NCBI GenBank assembly: GCA_902779945.1
Contig: CACZDN010000027.1
Location: 1 to 64,000, forward strand
Direction of reading: 5' to 3'
From: Oscillospiraceae bacterium
GTDB lineage: Bacteria; Bacillota; Clostridia; Oscillospirales; Oscillospiraceae
Length of the DNA stretch: 64,000 nt
The notes below the pieces were generated by a model, which saw only the letters and a program-made list of their open reading frames with translations, was not told the DNA's origin and did no database searches. Shown piece by piece: positions 27,831-36,829 of the stretch. The translations under genes and the position numbers were made by a program. Every line of letters starts with the position of its first letter. Within the stretch, counting starts at the first letter, position 1.

Positions 27831-28280
27831 TCATAGTTTCTTAGCCAGCGCCTTGGCGTCCTTCTGTGTCTCAGCCATGCCAAGGTAGGTTAGCCCATAG
27901 AGCCGGGCAAAGCGGCTGATGGTGTACTCGCCCGCGTCCAGCATCCACTTCTCCGGGGCTTCACCCTGGTATAGGAACGCCAGCTTCCGCCCGGCAAGCT
28001 CGCCCGGAGCGACCCTGCCGTAGAAGCGATCCAGGAGATTCCGCACCGCGCCGCAGATGTTGTGCCAGTAAACCGGGGAGCCGACCACAATCGTATCGGC
28101 GGCTTTCATCTTGCTCAGTATCCAGTCAAATTCGTCACCCTCCAGCGTGGAGCCGTAGGGGTAAATCCGGTGCTCCGGGAGCTGAACAGTTTCATACTCT
28201 TTTCCAGTCAGCAGAGTTGCAGCCAAGCTGGCTGTGGTGCCCTTGGGGTCAGGGCTACCATTGATGAACAGAATACTCAT
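27831..28280 (-). CDS. NAD(P)H-dependent FMN reductase-like / flavodoxin-fold protein
   Basis: 149 aa. FINGSPDPKGTTA is the FMN-phosphate loop, VVGSPVYWHNICGAVRNLLDR the flavin-edge loop, and an FLYQG strand follows. The size is at the short end of the FMN-reductase family. It sits 15 nt after the esterase gene and 10 nt before the Fe-S aldo/keto reductase, suggesting electron supply to that enzyme. Confidence 0.85.
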   Translation of the reverse strand: MSILFINGSPDPKGTTASLAATLLTGKEYETVQLPEHRIYPYGSTLEGDEFDWILSKMKAADTIVVGSPVYWHNICGAVRNLLDRFYGRVAPGELAGRKLAFLYQGEAPEKWMLDAGEYTISRFARLYGLTYLGMAETQKDAKALAKKL

Positions 28281-28295
28281 ATTTTAGTTCTCCTT

Positions 28296-30161
28296 TCAGG
28301 TCATATTGCGTTCCCAGAAAGCGACCGCATTGTCGAGCCAGCCTTCGGCCACCGTGCCAATGCCGAGGCCGAAGCCGTGAGGCAGGCCGTCGAAGATCTC
28401 GATCTCCGCGTCTGTGCCGTTTGCCCGGATAGCCTTGATGCGTCTCTCCATGGTCCTGTAGCTTGCAATCCCGTCCGAGGTGCCCACCGCACTGTAAGTC
28501 GGCGGTTCCGTCCCGGTCACCTCGGAGAGCCCGGTGTAATTGACGATGACCGCCGCGGGCCGGGGCCAGGCCGCCTCTCCGAAGGATTCCGTCCCATAGG
28601 AGCCCAGCCAGGCCGCCATCCTCGCGCCCGCGCTGCCGCCCCAGAGGGAGTAGTCGGTCATATCGATCTGAAGCTCGTCCGCGTGCTCATGGAGAAAGGC
28701 AATGGCCCGTGCCAGATCCTCGCAGGCAGTCTGCGCGCCGGGGCGGTAGATCAGCGCAAAGGCGTTGTAGCCTATCTTGCTCAGCTCCAGCGCGTGGGGG
28801 AAGCTGTCGTGCATCGCGCCAACATAGGCAAAGCCGCCTCCCGCGTTGCAGATAGCCACTTTAGCCTCCGGCTCACCCCGGAAGAAGAAAAGACCTGTAT
28901 CCTTTTTTGCGGAATCTGCGGCTTTTTCCGCGTCGGTGTAGATGTCATAAAAGATCGTCTCGCCGGATTCGGCCCGGTGCTTGAGTGTGTTCACGATCTC
29001 TACGGTGGTGTCGGGGACAATGTAGTTATACCAGGTCAGGCGGAGATTGCCCAGGGTGTCACCGCTGTAGTAAGAGCTCTGCACGGGGAAAAGCAGGCGG
29101 CCATATTCTCCAAAGGCGGGGTCGTTCATGACCTCGCTGATTCTACTTTCAGCCGTATAATCCGTACTATCTCCCCCTTCCTCTTTGAAGAACAGCGGCA
29201 GGGCGTTGTACAGGTATTCCTGCACGGCGTTGAAGTCATGGTATCCGCCGTCCTTCTGGTAGAATACATAGTGCTCCGGGGTGAAGAGTTCTCTGGAAAG
29301 CATCTCATCCGCCATCATGAGCGACTGGCTCTTTACAGAGTCGCGTGTACCGACGGCATGATAGATGAAGTAGCCGCGCTCATCCAGGTCGTTGTCCTGA
29401 ACAAGCTGTTCGATGAAGTCCACGTTCTTTTCAATCTGGAAGTCCCCGTAAGTCCCATAATACCAGCTCGACCCGCTCATGGGCAAGAAGTATCGGATAT
29501 AATCCGTGTCGTGGCAGAATTCCAGCCAGGTAGTGACGGAACCCAGAGAGAAGCCGCCGAAGGCCCGGTGGTCGCGAGAGGCTTTCAGATCCTCGTCGGA
29601 GGGAGATGCCGCATAGGTATGGTACTTTCCTTCCACGGTCGGCATCAGGTGGTTTTCAAAGTCCAGGTGGAAGGCGCGAAACTCCTCGATGGAGCTTGAG
29701 AAATCCGTGCTGCTGTTGGCGTTGTAAAAGGTAGCCGAGACGATGATGAGGGGCGGAATATCGCCGTTTGCGATCAGGTTGTCAAAGACGTTTTTTATCT
29801 CGCTCAACTCGAAGTATTCCCCGGCGTGTCCGCCCCAGCCGTGCATCAGGTAGAGAATGTCATAACGCTTTTCCGTATCGTTCTCATCGTAGCCGTAGGG
29901 TGTGTAGACATAGGCCGTCTTAGTGATGGGCGCGCTGTCGCGGACGTAGTCCTCGGAATCGTACTCCAGGCGTGTGACTTTACCTGGTCGCGCGGACGCC
30001 TCTCTGTACGCTGCGGGCACTGCCGCGGTGTAGCCTGTTTGAGCGATTTGTGTTTCTGAGGCTGCTTCTGATGCGTGGGCCGCGTTTCCTTTACCGGTCA
30101 GGAAAGTGCCGACTGCGATGCAAAAGCATGCTGCGATCATAAGATAGATTGCATTTTTCAA
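28296..30161 (-). CDS. Exported double alpha/beta-hydrolase (esterase) protein
   Basis: 621 aa with an N-terminal signal or anchor (residues 1-27). The first domain (about 60-335) is feruloyl-esterase D-like: LYLMHGWGG oxyanion region, FGGFSLGS with the nucleophile Ser, and a later GGYHDFNAV His. The second domain (about 390-621) is a BD-FAE-like hydrolase with VAICNAGGGF (HGGG-like), WGGSAGAR (nucleophile) and GLPHGFGLG (His). Both catalytic sets appear complete. First gene of the operon as it stands. MITE-B lies 21 nt upstream of its start and may have replaced its original leader. Confidence 0.88.
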   Translation of the reverse strand: MKNAIYLMIAACFCIAVGTFLTGKGNAAHASEAASETQIAQTGYTAAVPAAYREASARPGKVTRLEYDSEDYVRDSAPITKTAYVYTPYGYDENDTEKRYDILYLMHGWGGHAGEYFELSEIKNVFDNLIANGDIPPLIIVSATFYNANSSTDFSSSIEEFRAFHLDFENHLMPTVEGKYHTYAASPSDEDLKASRDHRAFGGFSLGSVTTWLEFCHDTDYIRYFLPMSGSSWYYGTYGDFQIEKNVDFIEQLVQDNDLDERGYFIYHAVGTRDSVKSQSLMMADEMLSRELFTPEHYVFYQKDGGYHDFNAVQEYLYNALPLFFKEEGGDSTDYTAESRISEVMNDPAFGEYGRLLFPVQSSYYSGDTLGNLRLTWYNYIVPDTTVEIVNTLKHRAESGETIFYDIYTDAEKAADSAKKDTGLFFFRGEPEAKVAICNAGGGFAYVGAMHDSFPHALELSKIGYNAFALIYRPGAQTACEDLARAIAFLHEHADELQIDMTDYSLWGGSAGARMAAWLGSYGTESFGEAAWPRPAAVIVNYTGLSEVTGTEPPTYSAVGTSDGIASYRTMERRIKAIRANGTDAEIEIFDGLPHGFGLGIGTVAEGWLDNAVAFWERNMT

Positions 30162-30182
30162 AATGGATCCTTCCTTTTACTT

Positions 30183-30347
30183 GGGGAAACGCTGAATAAA
30201 TCGCCGCGCACGTCTTGACGGCGTATTTCCCGTCTGTCTTTGCCTGAAAAGCTTGAAATACACAAAGTATTCCTGCACTTTTCAGGCTTCGACAGCCGAA
30301 AAATCCGTTCGCCAATCCGCACACTTCGATTTAATCAGCGCTTCCTT
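30183..30347. repeat. MITE-B element (about 165 bp)
   Basis: Inverted ends GGGAAACGCTGAATAAATCG / CGATTTAATCAGCGCTTCC. The interior contains CTTGAAATACACAAAGTATTCCTGC, the reverse complement of the MITE-A core (given here in part only as a motif). No ORF of note. Confidence 0.75.
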
Positions 30348-30387
30348 AGAATCCCCCGCCTTAATCGACGGAGGATTCCTGTGTTTT

Positions 30388-30550
30388 AAGGCAATACCGC
30401 ATAATTCGGCAAGAGCAGATCCTGAGAAAATTTGAGTTCTGATAAAGGCAGTTTTTCGCAGATGTACTTTGTGTACCTCAAGAAAAAGTGACGAAATCAG
30501 GGCACAAATTTTCCAGGAGATGCCGAAGGCGGATTGTGCGGTGTTGCCTT
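30388..30550 (+). repeat. MITE-A copy 2 (163 bp)
   Basis: Ends AAGGCAATACCGC / GCGGTGTTGCCTT. It has replaced the 3' end of the neighbouring hydrolase gene, providing its last 17 codons and stop. Confidence 0.92.
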
Positions 30551-31531
30551 GAAAGCGTCGAGCTTGTTCACTGCCGCGCACACATATTCCTCCACCCAGT
30601 AGGTGCGGATGTGGCTGGCATTGGGGATTGTGTATAGTTCTTTGTCATCGGCATTGACCGCCTTAATGAAAGCGTCCACGCTCATATACAGCGTGTCGGC
30701 CTTCTCGCCGCAGATCATCAGCAGCGGCTGGTCGATGAGATCCATGCGGTCCTCCACGTCGAATGCGATCAGCTTCATGAACGATTCCGCCGTGTAGCTG
30801 CCCGTGGCGTTGGGGTGCCTGTGGGTCAGGCCATAATACTCAATGCCGTCCCGGTAAAGGGTGTTTTCCGGCAGGGTCAGCATCTGGGCACGCAGCTCCT
30901 CGTCGGTCTTGTCGGGAGGCAGGAAACCGATGTACTCCACCTCACCGCGCAGCTCTTTTGCCCTTGCTGCGGCCGCCTGACGCAGCCGTTTCTGCGCTCC
31001 TGCTTTGTCCGCGTCGTGGAAGCCGTTGCGGCGGACACGGCCGGAATTGAACATGGAGAGAGTCGCCACCGCCTTGATGCGTTTGTCTGTCTGGGCGCAG
31101 GCCAGGGTGTATCCGCCGCCACCGCAGATGCCGAGGGCACCGATGCGTGAAAAGTCCACCTTGGGAAGCTGGGAGAGGTAGTCCACCATGCCGTTCACGT
31201 CCCCGATGCGGTTGGCGGGATAGTCCCGCAGTCGGGGCTCACCGCCGCTCTCCCCCTGATAACGGGCGTCACAGGCCAGTGTGATAAAGCCAAGCTCCGC
31301 AAGCCTTTGCGCATACAGGCCCGCCACCTGCTCCTTACAGCCGCCGTTGGGGTGGGCCACCGTGACGGCAGGATATTTTTTCTTGTTCTTCTCACTGTAA
31401 TCCGCGGGCAGGTAGAGATTCGCCGCAGCCTCGATGCCGTCCACCGTGTAGCGCACGGGACGGATGTTGACTTTGCCGGGCTCGTTTGCCTCGATCGCCC
31501 CGCCGTAGATCAGTCCGAAAGGATTCGACAT
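30497..31531 (-). CDS. Dienelactone-hydrolase-like alpha/beta hydrolase, 3' end altered by MITE
   Basis: 344 aa. YPAVTVAHPNGGCKEQ supplies the oxyanion loop and ICGGGG (GxCxGG) the nucleophile elbow with Cys instead of Ser, as in dienelactone hydrolases. Asp lies in LLMICGEKAD and His in NASHIRTYW. The last 17 residues are read from MITE-A, so the natural C-terminus is lost, though the catalytic core is intact. Paralogues are at 37630-38499 and 46721-47740. Third gene of the unit starting at 32709. Confidence 0.88.
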   Translation of the reverse strand: MSNPFGLIYGGAIEANEPGKVNIRPVRYTVDGIEAAANLYLPADYSEKNKKKYPAVTVAHPNGGCKEQVAGLYAQRLAELGFITLACDARYQGESGGEPRLRDYPANRIGDVNGMVDYLSQLPKVDFSRIGALGICGGGGYTLACAQTDKRIKAVATLSMFNSGRVRRNGFHDADKAGAQKRLRQAAAARAKELRGEVEYIGFLPPDKTDEELRAQMLTLPENTLYRDGIEYYGLTHRHPNATGSYTAESFMKLIAFDVEDRMDLIDQPLLMICGEKADTLYMSVDAFIKAVNADDKELYTIPNASHIRTYWVEEYVCAAVNKLDAFKATPHNPPSASPGKFVP

Positions 31532-31544
31532 ATCCGTATCCCCC

Positions 31545-32033
31545 TTACTTTAATCCCAGTTTTTCTAGCCATTTGCTGATCGCTTTTGCATCGCCGCGTT
31601 CTGCGCTGCGCATCTCCATGGGCAGGCCGTCGAGCACACGGGCTTTGGGCTCCAATTGCTTGATCGTGCGGTAAGTTCCGCCGTCTTCGGAACCCATGTG
31701 GGTATTGAACGGAATAATGGTCTTGCCGGAAAAATCATACTTATCAAAGAAGGTGTACAGGATCATCGGGAAGGTGTACCACCACATGGGGTAGCCCACT
31801 AAGATCGTGTCGTAGTCCTGGACAGGGATCTCGTTCTTGATAACCGGGCGGGCATTGCTGTCATGTTCCTGCTTGGCCAGCTTCGCGAGCTGGTTGTAAT
31901 GATCCCGGTTGCTGTCGTAGGGCACAAGCGGCTCGATCTCCACAAGATCGGCGCCTGTCTGCTTTGCAATGATCTCGGCCATGTTCTTTGCCGTCCCGTA
32001 TACGGAAAAATAAACAACAAGTGATTTGTTCAT
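31545..32033 (-). CDS. Flavodoxin (cytoplasmic)
   Basis: 162 aa. VVYFSVYGTAKNMAE is the FMN-phosphate loop, VGYPMWWYTFPM the flavin-stacking loop, and GKTIIPFNTHMG the third FMN loop. It belongs to the Flavodoxin_4-like group with the WW motif. It has no signal peptide, unlike the preceding gene. Spacing to neighbours is 34 nt upstream and 13 nt downstream, so one operon. Probably a reductant donor or quinone-type reductase. Confidence 0.9.
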   Translation of the reverse strand: MNKSLVVYFSVYGTAKNMAEIIAKQTGADLVEIEPLVPYDSNRDHYNQLAKLAKQEHDSNARPVIKNEIPVQDYDTILVGYPMWWYTFPMILYTFFDKYDFSGKTIIPFNTHMGSEDGGTYRTIKQLEPKARVLDGLPMEMRSAERGDAKAISKWLEKLGLK

Positions 32034-32067
32034 TTTCGCTTCTCCACCATCATATCTTTGGTGATTA

Positions 32068-32709
32068 TTATTTCATCCAGTCCTGCGTATCAAGGTACTC
32101 CGTAAATTCTTTCTGAGCCGCCTCGTTGTCGATCATGGCGCTCAGGGAGTACTGGGCGAAGATCTCCATATCTGGCTGAAACTCTGCAAGCTCCTTCAGG
32201 ATGCCGCTGTTGCCGCTTCCCCGGTTGATGCTGAAGTAAGCAAGCTGTTTGCCGGAGAGATCCACCTGCTGGAAGAAGCTGCGCACCGGCTGCGGCATCG
32301 TGTACCACCAGATTGGAGAGAGAAAATAGATCGTGTCGTACTCTTTCCATTCCGGCAGCGGATCACTAAAGCTGAACTGTCTGTTTTCGTTTTTGTCCGT
32401 CTGTGCGCCGTCCACCATATCCTCAAACTTCGGCGCGTAGGGCTCTGTGATATGAAGGGCATAGACCTCGGCCCCGGTGCGCTCCTTGAGCATATCGGCC
32501 ATCACCAGCACATTGCTGCGGTCACGGTAGCGCTCAGTCTCTGCGATGCTTGCCTGGCTTACGGCGTCGATGTCCAGTCCCTCGGTGTTGATGTTCTCGC
32601 TGTAATCAAAGTAGATGATCAAAGCCTTCTCCGGTTCGGCAGCTACGGCAGGGCTTGCGGCCAGAATGAGCGTCAGAATAACAAGGCTTACAAGAATGAT
32701 TTTTTTCAT
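32068..32709 (-). CDS. Exported flavodoxin-like protein
   Basis: 213 aa with a clear signal peptide (MKKIILVSLVILTLILAASP, probable cleavage after AVAA). The mature part is flavodoxin-like: ALIIYFDYSENIN (diverged P-loop), FLSPIWWYTMPQPV, and GKQLAYFSINRGSGNSG. Flavodoxins are normally cytoplasmic, so an extracytoplasmic copy is unusual. First gene of the operon, 71 nt behind LysR-box module A and divergent from lysR at 32938. Confidence 0.88.
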   Translation of the reverse strand: MKKIILVSLVILTLILAASPAVAAEPEKALIIYFDYSENINTEGLDIDAVSQASIAETERYRDRSNVLVMADMLKERTGAEVYALHITEPYAPKFEDMVDGAQTDKNENRQFSFSDPLPEWKEYDTIYFLSPIWWYTMPQPVRSFFQQVDLSGKQLAYFSINRGSGNSGILKELAEFQPDMEIFAQYSLSAMIDNEAAQKEFTEYLDTQDWMK

Positions 32710-32780
32710 GGGTATTTCCTCCTGTGAATCATAGATTTGTTTTTCCTGTCGTGTAAAAGTGTATCAGAAGAGCTTTCAAA

Positions 32781-32824
32781 TGTACAATGCCGATTGCGTA
32801 TACTGCTATAAGTACAACTTATAC
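32781..32824 (-). promoter_or_regulatory. LysR-box / promoter module, copy A
   Basis: Minus-strand sequence contains TATAGCAGTAT and CAATCGGCATTGTACA behind an inverted repeat TATAAGT-n2-ACTTATA. It is shared with copies at 35974, 37544 and 38556. It lies between the divergent exported-flavodoxin gene and lysR, the usual place of an autoregulatory LysR site. Confidence 0.8.
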
Positions 32825-32875
32825 TGAATGTTACTCCGCTTTGTTTCCCGATTCCCATTACATAGTACAATTTTC

Positions 32876-32904
32876 TTGCAATTATCTTTTCTATCCGGTA
32901 TAAT
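32876..32904 (+). promoter_or_regulatory. Promoter of the island lysR gene
   Basis: TTGCAA and a perfect TATAAT with a 17-nt spacer, 34 nt before the ATG at 32938. Confidence 0.8.
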
Positions 32905-32937
32905 ACAATAAACAGACCGAATACTGAGGTGATCCTG

Positions 32938-33798
32938 ATGATTGAAATCTATCTGCTGGAGCAGTTGGAAGCCTTTGCGCGCTGCGGAACCTTGTCCGGT
33001 GCAGCAGAAGAGCTGCATTTAAGCCAGCCCGCGCTGACACGCTCCATGAAAAAGCTGGAGGAGTTGATCGGCGTTCCCCTCTTTGAGCGGCAGAAGAACA
33101 AGCTGGTACTCAACGAAAACGGGAAGCTCACCGCCGAGTATGCCCGCCGGGTACTGGAGCAGGATCGTGAGATCGCCGGACTTGTCCGGGCCTTTGACCG
33201 GCGCAATCATACGATCAGCATCGGCGGCTGTGCGCCGGTACCGGTACAGCAGCTCGTGCCGCAGGTCACCGCACTCTATGAGGATATGACGGTCTCGCAG
33301 GAGGTTCACCCAGATGCGCCGCTGTTGGACGGTTTGCAGGACGGTACTTTCCAGTTGGTCATTCTTCATGAGGAGCCCGCCGATAAAGCACTGTATTGGG
33401 TGCCGTACGGGGAAGAAAAACTGTACATCGTTCTCCCGAAGGATCATCCGCTGGCTGGCCGTGAGGGCATCTGGCTGAAAGAACTGGAGAGCATGAACAT
33501 CCTCCTGTTCAGTCAGATCGGTTTCTGGTATGAGCTGTGCGTCGATAAGATCCCCAATCCGCATTTTCTGCTGCAGAACGATTTTGAAGCCTTCGGCGAG
33601 CTGATCAAGGCCTCCAACCTGCCTGTTTTCACCTCCAGTTATTTTATGGAACATGATCCGACGCCGGATTTCTACACGGAGAATACCCGTGTGATCCTCC
33701 CCATTCTGGATCAAGAGGCTGACGTCCGCTATTATCTTGCCTGCAGGCTCGACGACAAAAAGCGCTTTAGCGCGCTGTTCAAAAGGATCTCGGGATAA
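32938..33798 (+). CDS. LysR-family transcriptional regulator (candidate master of the island regulon)
   Basis: 286 aa. The ATG at 32938 is preferred over the GTG at 32929 because TGAGG lies 8 nt before it. The N-terminal winged HTH (AFARCGTLSGAAEELHLSQP..LTRSMKKLE) is followed by an effector-binding domain. Divergent from the exported-flavodoxin operon, with module A between them. The only regulator in the island, so it is the likely protein recognising the four modules. Effector unknown; an electrophile or aromatic compound is plausible from the cargo. Confidence 0.92.
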   Translation: MIEIYLLEQLEAFARCGTLSGAAEELHLSQPALTRSMKKLEELIGVPLFERQKNKLVLNENGKLTAEYARRVLEQDREIAGLVRAFDRRNHTISIGGCAPVPVQQLVPQVTALYEDMTVSQEVHPDAPLLDGLQDGTFQLVILHEEPADKALYWVPYGEEKLYIVLPKDHPLAGREGIWLKELESMNILLFSQIGFWYELCVDKIPNPHFLLQNDFEAFGELIKASNLPVFTSSYFMEHDPTPDFYTENTRVILPILDQEADVRYYLACRLDDKKRFSALFKRISG

Positions 33799-33805
33799 AG
33801 AAGGG

Positions 33806-33949
33806 GCTGTCTCAAAATGCATGTTAACCCAAAACCGTAGGGGTCGATCCCCAGATCGACCCGTTGCATTACACACATTGTCGTAAAACAGCGGGCCGAT
33901 GAGGGCATCGGCCCCTACGATTTCGCATGGTTATGCATTTTGAGACAGC
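33806..33949. repeat. Inverted-repeat element C (144 bp)
   Basis: Perfect 17-bp ends GCTGTCTCAAAATGCAT / ATGCATTTTGAGACAGC. The interior has GGGTCGATC-n-GATCGACCC and GGGCCGAT-n-ATCGGCCC hairpins. It lies between converging lysR and the aldo/keto reductase gene and could serve as a bidirectional terminator. Non-coding. Confidence 0.8.
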
Positions 33950-33961
33950 ACGTTTATCATC

Positions 33962-34801
33962 TTAAATATCTTCTTTCAATTCCATCGTCGCGTAGGCTGC
34001 GACCATCTCCGGCGTCGCGTTATAGTAACGCACGCCCTTGTTGACCTTTGCGATTTCCGCCATATCCTCATCTGTCAGCTCAAAATCAAAGATATCGAGA
34101 TTGTCACGGATGTGATCGGGATTCTTGGAGCCCGGGAAAATCACGTTGCCGCTCTGCACATGCCAGCGCAGGATGATCTGGACGTTACTCTTGCCGTATT
34201 TCTCCGCGAGCTTTGTGAACACAGGTTCGTTCACCAGATTCTTATCGCCGTGTCCAAGGGGATACCAGGCCATCATCCCCATGCCGGTATCGCGCAGGAG
34301 CTTCTTCAGCTCATTCTGGGGATAGTAGGGATGCGCCTCCACCTGCACGATCTGGGGCTTGATTTCCGCGATTTCCAGCACTTCCCGGATCAGTTCTTCC
34401 GGGAAGTTGGAAAGGCCGATGGCTCTCACCTTGCCTTCTTTGTATGCCTTCTCCATCGCGCGATACCCGGCCTTCCAGTTGCCCGCGGGCTGATGGAGGA
34501 GCAGAAGGTCGATATAGCCCGTTCCGAGGCGCCCCAGCGTCTCATCCACAGCGGTCTCTTTTTCGTACACAGTGGGCCAGAGCTTGGTCACAAGGAAGAT
34601 CTCCTCGCGGGCGACACCGCTCTTTTGGATGCCGCGGCCGGTGCCGCTCTCATTCATATAGCCGTTGGCCGTGTCAATGAGCCGGATGCCGCTTTTCAGT
34701 GCACTCTCTACCGCTGCCTCTGCCTGATCCGGCGTCATCATAAACACGCCGATCCCCGCCATGGGCATTTCGATTCCGTTGTTGAGCCTTAAGCTTTCCA
34801 T
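33962..34801 (-). CDS. Aldo/keto reductase (2,5-diketo-gluconate reductase-like)
   Basis: 279 aa, normal AKR length. The catalytic tetrad is visible: Asp and Tyr in LIDTANGYMNE, Lys in LVTKLWP, His in LLLLHQPAG. The NADPH-binding end has VIFPGSKNPDHIRDN. It is the second gene after the exported hydrolase (45-nt gap) and so under module B. It reduces aldehydes or ketones in the cytoplasm; substrate unknown. Confidence 0.93.
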   Translation of the reverse strand: MESLRLNNGIEMPMAGIGVFMMTPDQAEAAVESALKSGIRLIDTANGYMNESGTGRGIQKSGVAREEIFLVTKLWPTVYEKETAVDETLGRLGTGYIDLLLLHQPAGNWKAGYRAMEKAYKEGKVRAIGLSNFPEELIREVLEIAEIKPQIVQVEAHPYYPQNELKKLLRDTGMGMMAWYPLGHGDKNLVNEPVFTKLAEKYGKSNVQIILRWHVQSGNVIFPGSKNPDHIRDNLDIFDFELTDEDMAEIAKVNKGVRYYNATPEMVAAYATMELKEDI

Positions 34802-34846
34802 TTTAGTCCTCCCCCAAATTTCTGTTATGGTATTTTTTCTATAATT

Positions 34847-35920
34847 TCACCCGAGGCCGCGCTCGTTGAGCCATGCCTCAATATGATCTGCGATCTCCTG
34901 ATTGTTCAGCTCCTGGAACATGAAGTGGCTGTTGCCGGTGATGCCGATCTTCGGCAGGTCGATGACCGTCGCGTCACCGCCGTCCGCGTTATACTGCTCG
35001 GCGAAGGCGATCGCGCCGTCCCGGATCATCTTCCAGAAGCCCGTTGAAGCGATATCCTCCGGACCGTTGTCGATGTAATCGCCGAAATAGAGGATAACGG
35101 GGATCTTCGCCTCCAGGAGACGTGTATACTGCTCGGTGCCTGGCTGGGGCGCTCCGCCGGGCTCGATCGCCACGATGGCCGCGATGTTTTCGACTGCCAC
35201 GTCCCAGCCGACAGCGCCGCCCTGGGAATGGGTGATGAACACAGCCTTCTGTCCGCTGCGCGCCGCAGCTTCCTTCAGCACCTCGCCCATTGCCTCAGCT
35301 GCGACCGTCTGGTTAAAGCTGCCCGTGTTCGGCGTCATCTGGCGGAAGAACTGATCCTGTGCCGCATCCCCCTCGGGGAACTGGCTGCCCTCGTAGCGTT
35401 CCGGCGCCACTCGGCCGATACGGAAATGGGTGTACCAGGCCTGATCGCCAGGCTTATAGTCCTTGGAATCCTCTGCCCAGGCATCGAGGAAGCCGTCCGC
35501 AGTCATGGACACGGCAGCGCCCGCTTCACCGCGGCGGGGCTGATCCACAAGATAGGCCGCATGCCCGTCGCGCAGGAACATGGTGGCCCAGCCGTCGCGT
35601 CCGTCGGGAGTGGTCATCCAGCCCATGCGGGACTGGCCATAGCCGTGCAGGTAGACGATGGGCGCGCCTGTTTCCTCCGCGGGGATCTGGTAGAATACGT
35701 TCGCGTGATCCACATGGGCGGTATTGCCAGCACGGGTAACATCCAGCCAGTTCTGCGTGGGATCATACTCGCCTTCGACCGGCTCCGTAACGGTACCTCC
35801 TGCCGAAAAATACCCCTGCTCCGCGATTATGAGCGGTGCCTTGGCTTCCTCCGCGAAGGCCGCAGCCGAGAGGCTGAGCAGCATCACAATTGTGAGAAAA
35901 ATTGCAATCGTCTTTTTCAT
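34847..35920 (-). CDS. Exported alpha/beta hydrolase
   Basis: 357 aa with a signal peptide (cleavage near AAAFAEE). VYLHGYGQSR is the oxyanion loop, FITHSQGGAVG the nucleophile elbow (GxSxG-like HSQGG), and GNSHFMF probably supplies the catalytic His. First gene of the unit with the aldo/keto reductase; 53 nt behind module B. Probably cleaves an ester outside the cell. Confidence 0.88.
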   Translation of the reverse strand: MKKTIAIFLTIVMLLSLSAAAFAEEAKAPLIIAEQGYFSAGGTVTEPVEGEYDPTQNWLDVTRAGNTAHVDHANVFYQIPAEETGAPIVYLHGYGQSRMGWMTTPDGRDGWATMFLRDGHAAYLVDQPRRGEAGAAVSMTADGFLDAWAEDSKDYKPGDQAWYTHFRIGRVAPERYEGSQFPEGDAAQDQFFRQMTPNTGSFNQTVAAEAMGEVLKEAAARSGQKAVFITHSQGGAVGWDVAVENIAAIVAIEPGGAPQPGTEQYTRLLEAKIPVILYFGDYIDNGPEDIASTGFWKMIRDGAIAFAEQYNADGGDATVIDLPKIGITGNSHFMFQELNNQEIADHIEAWLNERGLG

Positions 35921-35973
35921 TTGAATCAGCTCCTTATTTGATCTGTGTTTATTCTACCTGACCGGGTCGGAAA

Positions 35974-36017
35974 TGTACAATGCCGATTGCGCATACTGCT
36001 ATAATCGACATTTATAG
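35974..36017 (-). promoter_or_regulatory. LysR-box / promoter module, copy B
   Basis: Same block as copy A: CTATAA-n7-TTATAG inverted repeat, then GCAGTAT and CAATCGGCATTGTACA in the minus direction. It begins 2 nt beyond the stop of the upstream gene, 53 nt before the exported hydrolase start. Confidence 0.85.
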
Positions 36018-36019
36018 TA

Positions 36020-36829
36020 TCAATGCTTGTCAAACAGCCAGCCCATGATCTTCTCATCCTTTGCAAACGCCATTCCCCCGCCATGCTGATCGGTATAGCC
36101 CCGCTGTGTGAAGTACGCCTGATCCTTTACGTCCAGCACAACAAGCTTGTCGATCTCTTCATCGCTCAGGCCCTGTTGCTCATACAGTTCACGAAGCTGT
36201 TCGGCCGCATTTTTCATGGAATCCGAGCCGTAATAGCTGTCCTGCTCCCCTGTTGCCAGATATACAGGCGTCCTTGCATCAGCCAGTGTCTCCAGATCTC
36301 CGTCCCACTGGGAGGACACCATGAGGAAGGCTGCGTACAGCTCCGGCCGCATCCCCATCACAAGGGAGCCGGTCTCTCCGCCGCCGGAGTAGCCCTCCAG
36401 GTAAACCCGATCGGGGTCAATGTTGCAGGCTTCCATCAGGTATTCCGTGAGCGCGATGGTCTGACGCGCCGAGGTCTCGCGCCAGTCGTTAAGCTGCGGA
36501 GAGATCACGATCATCTTTTCGTTCCAGCCGATTGCCTCCGGGCCGAAGTCCTCCACCATGTTGGCCCCCACGCCATGAAAGTACAGCCCTTCCCAGCCGG
36601 GCAGCGTGATAAACAGCGCGTACGGTTCCCTGCCGTCATAGGAATCCGGGATATAGCTGCTGTAATGAATATCCCCCAGCTTGGAATGATAAATGTTGTC
36701 ATTCACAAAGCCGCGCTGTGTCTGTGTCCCGCAGGTGATGGAAGCGCGGTCGGTTTCCGCAGAAGCCGCAGCGCAGCCCGTGAGCATGAGCGCAAGGACG
36801 AAGGCAGAAATCATAACGGAAATCTTCAT
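36020..36829 (-). CDS. Lipoprotein alpha/beta hydrolase
   Basis: 269 aa. The signal peptide with lipobox LTGC (Cys19) anchors it outside the membrane. LPGWEGLYFHG is the oxyanion region, LEGYSGGGETG the GxSxGG nucleophile, YLATGEQDSYYGSD the acid, and QHGGGM the probable His. Its ATG overlaps the stop of the membrane-anchored flavodoxin gene by 4 nt, so they form one operon under module C. Confidence 0.88.
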   Translation of the reverse strand: MKISVMISAFVLALMLTGCAAASAETDRASITCGTQTQRGFVNDNIYHSKLGDIHYSSYIPDSYDGREPYALFITLPGWEGLYFHGVGANMVEDFGPEAIGWNEKMIVISPQLNDWRETSARQTIALTEYLMEACNIDPDRVYLEGYSGGGETGSLVMGMRPELYAAFLMVSSQWDGDLETLADARTPVYLATGEQDSYYGSDSMKNAAEQLRELYEQQGLSDEEIDKLVVLDVKDQAYFTQRGYTDQHGGGMAFAKDEKIMGWLFDKH

